Assembly (NCBI GenBank): GCA_035415725.1
Contig: DAOOGN010000019.1
Coordinates: forward strand, 1 to 48,089
DNA length: 48,089 nucleotides
Origin: DSWT01 sp035415725
GTDB lineage: Bacteria > Chloroflexota > Anaerolineae > B4-G1 > SLSP01
Direction of reading: 5' to 3'
Position numbers and translations under genes: made by a program. Position 1 is the stretch's first letter. Each line of letters starts with the position of its first letter. Below, piece by piece: positions 42,101-48,089 of the stretch. Below the pieces are notes generated by a model, which was not told the origin of the DNA, did no database searches, and was given only the letters and a program-made list of their open reading frames with translations.

Positions 42101-42559
42101 CAGCGCCGCTTCGACGGCCTGCGCCAGGAGCAGCGCGGCCTGGCCTTCGTCCAGCGTCTCGAAGCGTGGGTCGATGGCGGCCTCGGCGGGGTGGTTGCGC
42201 AGCAGTTCCCCGCACAGGCTGTGGATGGTGCCGATGCGCGCGGCGTCCAGGGTCTCGTAGAGCTGCTGCCAGCGAGTGCGTTCCTCGTCAGTCATTTGCC
42301 CCGCATCCAGATACCGGCGTACTTCCTGGCGCACGCGGTTGCGCATCTCGCGCGCCGCCTTCTTGGTGAAGGTGATGGCGACGACGGAGCGCAGCGGTAC
42401 ATCGTCCAGCAGCAGGGAAAGGTAGCGCGCCACGAGTGTGCGCGTCTTGCCCGTCCCCGCCCCGGCCGTCACCGCCACGTCCGTACCCCGCTTGAGGATC
42501 GACGGCATCTGCTCCTCGCTGGGAGACATTTGCGCTAACAAAGGATGCAGGTCAGCCAC
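39152..42559 (-). CDS. addA: AddA-type helicase-nuclease
   Basis: The 1135-aa protein is a UvrD-like SF1A helicase with a C-terminal RecB-type nuclease: Walker A AGAGTGKT (32-39), motif Ia AITFTKKAAREMR, motif II VDEFQDTN, motif IV GDGKQSIYRFRGAD and motif V/VI LMTVHAAKGLEFPVIV. The nuclease motif is GTLDAL (Asp1063) and VEFKTD (Glu1076, Lys1078). With AddB it forms the enzyme that resects double-strand breaks to a Chi-like site and loads RecA. It starts at a GTG with GGAG upstream. It follows addB by 77 bp, which contains a dispersed repeat. Phage often encode inhibitors of AddAB, so it is part of the cell's defence as well. Confidence 0.93.
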   Translation of the reverse strand: MADLHPLLAQMSPSEEQMPSILKRGTDVAVTAGAGTGKTRTLVARYLSLLLDDVPLRSVVAITFTKKAAREMRNRVRQEVRRYLDAGQMTDEERTRWQQLYETLDAARIGTIHSLCGELLRNHPAEAAIDPRFETLDEGQAALLLAQAVEAALAWAADDPQAARLFADFGEWELPRLLTQLLKQRLDIAALPRPDDWWAVWEPHLVAPLRAFVEDAAVQTDFADLLTLRADGTLSRAEAAGDNLAAPLAELLRLWDVITAARTTDDWATVSAHLAPLRGAMKQVGRQANWAPANPKAIIKELQIRYDETLKPLVGDGVDLALDQTLASAILPELLRLYDYALAAYTRLKEDRRALDFDDLEAGALALLRDHPAARARWQAEVRALLVDEFQDTNARQRDLLALLNGDAGKLFIVGDGKQSIYRFRGADVTVFRAARREIADQGKAFTLDTSFRAHGNLVAALNALLQPVLGVDEDPARPYVEPFAALTHFRESPLAGLTSPYVELHLGVGSKTGGALDKAAEALVIRLAALVENGHVQLTARDPDTGQSHTRPLDYGDIAILCRASTSFAPYENALERAGIPFLTVAGRGFYERPEVRDVLNALTVLADPTDDLALAGLLRSPACGLSDLALYRLTEECTTQKAPSLWTVLNGAALDFLVDEAPCAAEAVALIQRLHAQAGRVMVAALLKAFLDATHYCAALLRAGQARGAGNLAKLLADAHTSGIVSVGEFLDYVTQLRDAGTREGEAHTLSVGAVQLMTVHAAKGLEFPVIVIGDAGKAARGGRGAVVDSILGVVPPLKSTGDDDAPSATSLAYRLAQQAAADQEEAESDRLLYVAATRAQDMLILSGTVSARKDGLGLDGWLERLDTALHLSTSAPACDPEGEAIRQVTLSAGAQPVNCTLYEGNTEIAPPGVSTALPAQAAWPETLPLLDPLIPPPSTTDDDTEAEHRDPPRRVWRVVPEKARPSAPAWVVGTLVHGALEQWLFPDGVRFARWAEAEARGRGITDAAELRNAVQRAARMLTRFQATDLYTAMNAATQRLHEVPYTLATPGGALERGTLDALFRTDGQWTLVEFKTDHVTDQAALTALLDSTDYRAQVTRYLDAAERLLGTRPRPALCFLNVGGAVRVVTDL

Positions 42560-42589
42560 GGATTAGCTCCAAATAAGAAAGTCGTGATG

Positions 42590-42635
42590 CGTCATTCGCC
42601 CATTCGCTGATTCTTTGATTCGCTGATTCGCACAT
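42590..42635. repeat. Dispersed GCGAATCAAAGAATCA repeat, second copy
   Basis: GATTCTTTGATTCGCTGATT with flanking CATTCGCCCATTCGC is the inverted form of the repeat at 10049-10175, here in the gap between addB and addA. Confidence 0.8.
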
Positions 42636-42636
42636 T

Positions 42637-45600
42637 TCACCATTGTTTGGGCTGATAGTGCCAGCAGAAGGCCGCCGCCGGGCAGTAGGCGGGACAGCCG
42701 CCATCGGGTGGGGTGGGGACGAAGTGGCCCTGTCGCGCGCCATGGACGGCTTCCCAGGCGTGGGTGACGGCGGTGTGCATCGCGCCCGCCGGACCGAACA
42801 GGTTCTCTTCTTTGTCCGCGAACTTCGCCAGGGTAAAGCTGCTGGCCTCGGCGGCCTGGATGTGCCAGTAGAAGCCATCGCTGACGGTTCCCAGGTCTAG
42901 CGCCTCCTGCGCGGCCAGGGCGTAGAGTGGGAGTTGTAGCTTCTTCCCTTTTTTGACGTTGGTGACGGTAAAACTGCCCTTTCCGCCGGTCTTGTAATCA
43001 ATGATACGTACACGCCCGTCCGGCGCACGATCTACCCGGTCAATCAAGCCGCGCAGCCGGAAACTGTCCGCGCTGTCACGGATGACCAGGGGGGGATGGT
43101 GATCATCCAACCCAAACCTGGCCTCATACACGCTGGGGACAAAATCCTCTCGCGAAGCATCCAACGCAACCAACGAACGGCGGACGTTCTCGATGATCTC
43201 ATCGCGGGTTCGCGCCCACCACGCTGTGGGGCGGAACTGTTGCTCACGGGGAGCGACGTCCAATATCGGTGTAGCGACGCTGGGTAACGTAGCTAATAGT
43301 TGCTCAAGGTCAGTGGGATCGGCGACGGCCTGGTAGAGTTGCTCGAAGATGTGGTGGTAGAGGCTGCCCAACTGCGCCGCGTCCAGCCCTTCGACGGGGC
43401 GGGCGCGCGGTTCCAATGCCAGGACGCTGCCCACGAAGAAGCGGAAGGGGCACTCGCGGTAACTTTCCAAGCGGCTGGCGGACCAGGTGCGCGCCGGGCC
43501 GAAACGTTGGGCGAAGATGTCGCTGGTGGAGGTCAAATCGCCGTCGAAAAGCCCTGGTGTGATTGTGCCCAGGCGCTGCGCCAATACGCGCGTCGCCCGT
43601 TCCAGCGCAGCGTGATACTCCGGCTGGCGGCGTGCCATCGCTTCCCAAGCCGGTGTGTCTCCCTGGGCACTCAGGCCCAAGAGCAATTCTTCCCACGAGG
43701 CGGCCTCGTCCGGTGCGGGGTAACTGTGACTGGTCAGGTGTAACGGCGTCACGGCAACGCGGCGACGTACCTCGTCCCAATAGGGCGATGCCTGCCACGG
43801 CGCGCCGTTGTCGGCGATGCGCGGGCGCGTGAGCAGCAGGGCCGCGCGCGGGCGGGCGATGGCTTCGTAGAAGTACTCGGCTTCAGAACTGTCCGGCGAG
43901 GGTGAGAGCGACAGGCCAAAGTCGTCGCGCAAAGTACGCCGGTCGGCGTCGCGCAGGAAAGGGTCTTCGGCCAGCGCCGCCGGGAATTCGCCCTCGGCCA
44001 ATCCCAGCACGGCGACGGTGTGAAAGGGCACGCCGCGCGCCTGGGTCACGTCGGCCACCAGCAGCGCCTCGCGGTCGGTGGGCAGCGGCAGGCGATAGGT
44101 TGCGGCGTCCACTGCGCCTTCGAGGTCGGTCCAGAACGCAGGGAACGGCGCGGGATCGCAGACCACGGCTTCATCGGCCCATACCAGTCCACGCAGCACG
44201 TCCTTGATCACGTTGAGTGCGGCCAGATCGCGCTCGCGCAGAGTCACTGGCCCGGCCAAAATCTGTCGGACTACGCCCAGATCGTCTGGCGATGTGGCTT
44301 CATCCTCAGGCGGTGCGTCGTCACCAATGAGGGACTCGATCCACGCCACGAACGTCCGGCAAGGGTGTGGGCCTTGCGGCGGAGTGATGCGCTGCACAAA
44401 GCAGTGGAATGTCGCGAGCAGCGCCTCCGCCGCTGCGCCGGTGGGGACGGTCAGGGGGATATCGACATCGGCTTGTTCTTCGTCCAGAACGTCGCGCGGC
44501 CCGGCGTTGATCGCCAGGGCGAAGGCTTCTTCCCATTGCGCCAGTCCGGCGACCACGCGCCCCCAGCGCGCCAGGCGATCCAGGCTTTCGGCGGTTTCTG
44601 AGGTGATGCCGCAGGCGGTCCACTCGAAGTAGGGGGAGCGCCAGGCTTCCACCGTCAGACGCCAGGGGAAGGCACTGCTGGCCTCGTCGGGCAGCGCCAG
44701 TCGCAGCAAATCGAGCAAGGCCGCGACCGCCGGATTCGCGCGCAGCGGCAGGCCGTCGAGGATGTGAACCGGCACGCCGAACTCGTCCGCCGTTTGCTGG
44801 ATGAAGGGGCGGTACGGCTCGATGTCGCGGGCCAGCAGCGCCACGTCGCTCAGACGCAGGCGCTCACGGACGACACGCGTCTTGAGCCATCGCAGCGCGG
44901 CGCGCACTTCGGCTTCGCGGTCGGGTGCGGCGATGAGTACAACGGCATCCCCGGTGGGGCATTGTGCGGCATCGGTAGTGAACAGCGCCGCTTCCAGGTG
45001 TCTTAGCGCGGGCACGCGCGGATCGGGCGTCACGCGGGCGGGCAAGGGTTCCGCTGTGATGCCCAGGGCGGTTTCCAGGCGGCGGCGCGTGCGGTCGAAG
45101 CGATGCTGGATCAGCGTGCGCCCATCGTCGCCGGGGCTGCCGGTGAGGGTGATGACCAGTTCGCCCACGCGCCCGGCCAGGTGTCGCAGCACGTCCACCT
45201 GCACTGAGGTAAGGTCGTCGAAGCCGTCCACGAAAAGGTGCGACCAATCGCGGCCCACATCGGGGTGACGGACGAGGGCTTCTGCCGTGAGCCAGCCCAA
45301 CCCGGCGAAGTCGGCCCAGCCTTCGTGTTGCAGACGCTCCTGGTAGGCGGTGTAGAGCTGCGCCAGTTCCAGCAGGCGCGGTTCGCCGCCCATTGATTTG
45401 ACGGCATCGGCGAAGGCGTCAGGTGAGACGCCGCCGGCTTTGAGTTCACGGACAAAGCCTTGAACGACCTGCGCGAAGCCGGGCCGGGTGCGGAGCGGGG
45501 CGAAATGCTGCAACGGAGCGTCGGCGATGAGCGCGCGCAGCAGGCGGTACTGGATCGGTTCAGTGAGCAGGACGTAGACCTCACCCGCGGCGCGCAGGAT

Positions 45601-45810
45601 CTCACGGTAGAGCGTGTCGAACGTCCCCACACGCACGCCGAGCGCGCCGCCCGTCTCGGCCAGGCGACGCTGCCACGCGCGTACCTGAAGCTGCGTGGGT
45701 ACGACGACGCGCAGCGTGGCCGTCAGCCCGGCGCTCAGGGCGCGGGCCTGGGCGACGAGATAGGTGGTCTTCCCGCTGGCGGCGGGGGCGAGGTAGAGGT
45801 GGGTGGGCAT
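42637..45810 (-). CDS. addB: AddB-type nuclease-helicase subunit
   Basis: The 1057-aa protein starts with a Walker A loop APAASGKT (8-15), so it retains a nucleotide site, and ends with a RecB-family nuclease: RGLIDRVDR (Asp), IIDYKTG (Asp-x-Lys). Cysteines at 1039, 1043 and 1049 (CPAYC, then C) with the upstream Cys in ECPFRF make the four-cysteine Fe-S staple of AddB. The middle helicase motifs are divergent, as in known AddB. It pairs with the downstream addA. Upstream on the other strand is a DnaE remnant, so the operon likely begins here. Confidence 0.92.
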   Translation of the reverse strand: MPTHLYLAPAASGKTTYLVAQARALSAGLTATLRVVVPTQLQVRAWQRRLAETGGALGVRVGTFDTLYREILRAAGEVYVLLTEPIQYRLLRALIADAPLQHFAPLRTRPGFAQVVQGFVRELKAGGVSPDAFADAVKSMGGEPRLLELAQLYTAYQERLQHEGWADFAGLGWLTAEALVRHPDVGRDWSHLFVDGFDDLTSVQVDVLRHLAGRVGELVITLTGSPGDDGRTLIQHRFDRTRRRLETALGITAEPLPARVTPDPRVPALRHLEAALFTTDAAQCPTGDAVVLIAAPDREAEVRAALRWLKTRVVRERLRLSDVALLARDIEPYRPFIQQTADEFGVPVHILDGLPLRANPAVAALLDLLRLALPDEASSAFPWRLTVEAWRSPYFEWTACGITSETAESLDRLARWGRVVAGLAQWEEAFALAINAGPRDVLDEEQADVDIPLTVPTGAAAEALLATFHCFVQRITPPQGPHPCRTFVAWIESLIGDDAPPEDEATSPDDLGVVRQILAGPVTLRERDLAALNVIKDVLRGLVWADEAVVCDPAPFPAFWTDLEGAVDAATYRLPLPTDREALLVADVTQARGVPFHTVAVLGLAEGEFPAALAEDPFLRDADRRTLRDDFGLSLSPSPDSSEAEYFYEAIARPRAALLLTRPRIADNGAPWQASPYWDEVRRRVAVTPLHLTSHSYPAPDEAASWEELLLGLSAQGDTPAWEAMARRQPEYHAALERATRVLAQRLGTITPGLFDGDLTSTSDIFAQRFGPARTWSASRLESYRECPFRFFVGSVLALEPRARPVEGLDAAQLGSLYHHIFEQLYQAVADPTDLEQLLATLPSVATPILDVAPREQQFRPTAWWARTRDEIIENVRRSLVALDASREDFVPSVYEARFGLDDHHPPLVIRDSADSFRLRGLIDRVDRAPDGRVRIIDYKTGGKGSFTVTNVKKGKKLQLPLYALAAQEALDLGTVSDGFYWHIQAAEASSFTLAKFADKEENLFGPAGAMHTAVTHAWEAVHGARQGHFVPTPPDGGCPAYCPAAAFCWHYQPKQW

Positions 45811-45851
45811 CTTGGGCGGTTATTCCTCCTCAACGTTTGTCCATAGTCTAG

Positions 45852-46085
45852 TGCAAAACGCCCAAACGCCAAATTCGACCCCACTCGGTTCCTGTGCCAC
45901 GCTCCTGGCATCCCCTCATCTTGGAAGACGAGGGTGGTGTGGTCAATGTGACCCTGCGACCGGAGGTGTTCACGGCGTATCGCGAGGTGTTACGAAGTCC
46001 ATTCGTGGTTATCGAAGGGACATTGCAGTGGCAGGGCCGGGTGTGCGGTGTAGTCGGGGAGAGGGTACTGACGGTGGAGGGGTGA
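45852..46085 (+). pseudogene. DnaE-like OB-fold C-terminal remnant
   Basis: The frame from 45852 (GTG at 45894) encodes PLILEDEGGVVNVTL, then FTAYREVLRSPFVVIEGTLQ, which matches the C-terminal OB-fold (tRNA_anti-type) of bacterial DnaE/DnaE2 DNA polymerases, where TLEDETGxxNVxV is diagnostic. Everything upstream (about 950 residues including the polymerase core) is absent, and AddB begins only 41 bp away on the other strand. It is a remnant of a polymerase gene, though a stand-alone OB-fold protein is a possibility. Confidence 0.6.
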
Positions 46086-46133
46086 CGCTGCCTAGAAAAA
46101 GATAAGCAGGAGCATACTACGTAGCAAGGATAC

Positions 46134-47855
46134 CTAGACTGAAAACAGCCGCCCTTCCCGCAAGCGCATCCACAGCACCGGCACTGCGGCATCGGTGTAT
46201 TCGCCGGTGAGTAAGGCGCTACGGGCTTCGTTCATTGCGCGATCCACCACGCCGTGCCGGAGTAACTGTGGGTAGAAGGCGGCGCTGAAGGCATTAGCGG
46301 CCTTGATGGCGACGTTATCTTGCATTGCTACAACCGCCGGAATGCCGATCTGCGCCAGTTTTGGCCCCAGGCCGCTGAACGTCTCCCGCGCTGAGGTCAC
46401 TCCGCTCTGGCAGGCCGCCAGGAAAACCAGCAATGGCGGCGTGTATTGTCGCGCCAACATTTCCACCAAAGCATTATCGGTGGTGATGTGTGTGTAGCCC
46501 CTTTCATCCTGCAAGAACAAGGCGGCCTGTTCCCGTGTGGCGTTGAACGCGCCGTGCCCCACGTAATGCAGGATGTGATACCGGCGTTCTTGCAGTTTTG
46601 CTTCCAGCCGTGCCAGCGTGACCGGCGGATCAAGGAAGTCCAGTGCGACCTGCTCTGGCCCTAAGGCGCTGAAAGCAGCTTCGAGCAGGGCGCGCTCAGC
46701 AGCGGCATTGAGGCTGGCCAGGTTGTAGCCGGTTGTCAGATCGCCGGGATTGGCGATCAGCGCCAGCGCGCGCAAGGGGCGTTCGATCACCGCCTTACCC
46801 CAGTCTTTCTCCACCGGCAGACAGCGTGAAAAGGGCGTTTTGGCGTCTGCCGCCAGCATCAGTGCGCCTTCTCGCAGCAGTTCCCACGGTAAGGTGTGGA
46901 GTCGCGGCTCATCCACGTCCAGCCACAGGCGCAGGCGCGTGCGGCGTTGCGGTGAGAGGGCGCGCGCCTTCGTCCAGCCGGTGCGCAAGGCCTCATCGGC
47001 GAACAGGGCGCTAAACAAGCGTCGCCCATCCTCGGCGGTATCGTCGGTCGGCGTCCAGGGCAAATCATCAGCTTTGACTTGCCCACGCCAGTTATTCTGG
47101 TGATTGAGGGTGAGGTCTACGGGATACGCCTCCCCGCGCCGGGGCAGAATGTGGATTTCGAGGTCGGCGAAATCGGCAGCGTCGTGTGGTATTCCTTCTG
47201 GTTGCGTTTGGCGATGCGGGGTGATGGGTGTCACTTCCCGCAAACGGGAGAATATGGCAGTCGCGTCATCCAGCGGGCCAATGCACGCCAATGGCGCAGG
47301 CCAGGGATAGTCCGGCGGACCCAGCACCAGGGTGTGCGCAGCGTCGCGCAAGGCTGGGGCCAGCAAGGTCGTCCAAAAACGGTCGAACGTGGGGTCTGGA
47401 TTGGGCACCAGCACCAGCACGACCCCACCCGCGGCGACATGCGCTGCTTCACGCAAAATGTGGACTTTGTCCCGATCACTGCGAGCGGCGCGGACTTCAT
47501 CCCAGGTGAGGAAGAGGCCCGCACGGGAGGCCAGGTCTCCGGCAAGTTTGAGCACCGTTGGGCGTTCCGGCACAGCAACGTCACTCAGTGTGGTGACAGT
47601 CACAGCATTGGGTATGGTCGCTTCCAGCCGCACGGTGGGGTCCAGGCTGAGGACGGGCAGTGACGGGAGAGCCGCTCGCTCCCACGGAAGTGGAGCGCAT
47701 TGCGGCGCTGCGTGTTGCCACTGGTTGATCAGCAACGCCGCCGGCTGGCGCAGCGTCTCCTGCGGGGGGAACGGTGTATCCGCCCACACCAGGAGCAGCT
47801 TGCGTGGCCGGCAGGCTTCTACCAGCAACGGCAATGGGTCAGAGTTGTGGTTCAT
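46134..47855 (-). CDS. CHAT-domain protein with possible SIR2-like N-terminus
   Basis: The 573-aa protein has a C-terminal CHAT caspase-like peptidase domain (about 290-570): catalytic His434 in LHYVGHGAF and Cys482 in LAACQSG, plus the GIPAVVAMQ strand. CHAT proteases cut proteins on receipt of a signal and are common effectors in bacterial defence. The N-terminal half (about 15-240) has LLLVWADTPFP, then PVLSLDPTVRLE and VLKLAGDLASRAGLFLTWDE; the KLAGDL, LTWDE layout resembles SIR2_2 NAD-binding domains, though the GAGxS motif is not visible, so it is degenerate or a look-alike. I use the ATG at 47855, six bases after GGAG. No obvious partner is next to it. Confidence 0.8.
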   Translation of the reverse strand: MNHNSDPLPLLVEACRPRKLLLVWADTPFPPQETLRQPAALLINQWQHAAPQCAPLPWERAALPSLPVLSLDPTVRLEATIPNAVTVTTLSDVAVPERPTVLKLAGDLASRAGLFLTWDEVRAARSDRDKVHILREAAHVAAGGVVLVLVPNPDPTFDRFWTTLLAPALRDAAHTLVLGPPDYPWPAPLACIGPLDDATAIFSRLREVTPITPHRQTQPEGIPHDAADFADLEIHILPRRGEAYPVDLTLNHQNNWRGQVKADDLPWTPTDDTAEDGRRLFSALFADEALRTGWTKARALSPQRRTRLRLWLDVDEPRLHTLPWELLREGALMLAADAKTPFSRCLPVEKDWGKAVIERPLRALALIANPGDLTTGYNLASLNAAAERALLEAAFSALGPEQVALDFLDPPVTLARLEAKLQERRYHILHYVGHGAFNATREQAALFLQDERGYTHITTDNALVEMLARQYTPPLLVFLAACQSGVTSARETFSGLGPKLAQIGIPAVVAMQDNVAIKAANAFSAAFYPQLLRHGVVDRAMNEARSALLTGEYTDAAVPVLWMRLREGRLFSV

Positions 47856-47879
47856 ACTGCACTCCAAAATCGATTTTTG

Positions 47880-47960
47880 CGCGACTGGGGCTTCGCCCCA
47901 GACCCCAAAGTTCAAAGGACAAGGATCAAAGGAACAATGGACAAGGAACAAGGCTCAAGG
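47880..47960. repeat. Hairpin and purine-rich low-complexity repeat
   Basis: CTGGGGC/GCCCCAG with a 3-base loop at 47884-47900 is followed by irregular repeats of GGACAAGGA/GGAACAAGG-type text to 47953. Such text occurs as dispersed filler in these genomes. The rest of the window (to 48089) shows no gene. Confidence 0.6.
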
Positions 47961-48089
47961 GTTGTGAGGAGAGGTTCGGACGCAACGAAATCCCCAGCTG
48001 ATGACCCTGCCCCAGGGATAGCCCCCGTCGCGACAGCCGCACCGGCATAGTGTTGGTCCTTCAGTGTACCAACTCCCCCCACGCAGTAC

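Overview
The window looks like a chromosomal contig from a GC-rich bacterium, most probably a Chloroflexota (Anaerolineae-like) lineage. That placement is an inference. It rests on gene content (TPR/J-like/GrpE/Hsp70 cluster, DUF362, PrsW, zinc-dependent phospholipase C-like, YtxH, AddAB, DUF262 and CHAT proteins), on GTG/TTG starts beside good Shine-Dalgarno sites, and on many short dispersed palindromic intergenic repeats. No rRNA or other phylogenetic marker is present to confirm it.

Layout. 1-1.3 kb is a scarred region: an IS21-like element end, an RHS/YD-repeat remnant and a lipoprotein gene with an internal 87-bp duplication. 1.3-7.4 kb (minus strand) holds a secreted amidase_6 protein, an orphan NarL-type response regulator, a PrsW-ComM gene pair and a DUF362 protein. 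7.8-11.1 kb (plus strand) holds an alanine dehydrogenase gene broken by one extra G in a G run, then a dTDP-4-dehydrorhamnose reductase overlapping a family 2 glycosyltransferase. 11.1-14.1 kb (minus) is a tight operon of HEAT-repeat protein with a possible nuclease-like N-terminus, beta-class DNA methyltransferase and ParB-like protein, a candidate restriction-modification-like system. 14.2-20.2 kb (minus) carries a small-molecule-type methyltransferase and a TPR/J-like/GrpE/Hsp70 chaperone operon in which the J protein lacks HPD. 20.2-23.9 kb (minus) has a membrane protein, an M1 metallopeptidase and a zinc-phospholipase-like protein. 24.0-25.3 kb (plus) has a two-gene envelope operon, then tRNA-Lys(CTT).

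25.5-36.3 kb is the most striking part, a probable defence island: a 52-aa protein, a DUF262/HNH-like/AlbA_2 fusion, a PLD-SNF2 helicase, an SDH-type ClpP-fold protease, a 93-aa protein, a Doc/Fic protein and a 1094-aa Eco57I-like adenine methyltransferase. The helicase and the methyltransferase would be the DNA-engaging core. The DUF262 protein would be an effector or nuclease. The protease/Doc operon, fired from a shared divergent promoter region, could be an associated toxic or regulatory module. I cannot assign it to BREX, DISARM or another named system.

36.3-48.1 kb holds an alpha/beta hydrolase, a truncated nucleotidyltransferase beside a methyltransferase-like gene, a PPOX flavoprotein, the AddAB recombination nuclease-helicase pair, a remnant of a DnaE-like OB fold, and a CHAT-domain protease with a possible degenerate SIR2-like N-terminus. 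Several genes here and upstream (glycosyltransferase, PLD-SNF2 helicase, adenine methyltransferase) contain in-frame pieces of the dispersed repeats, which suggests these repeats have been actively spreading in this genome.
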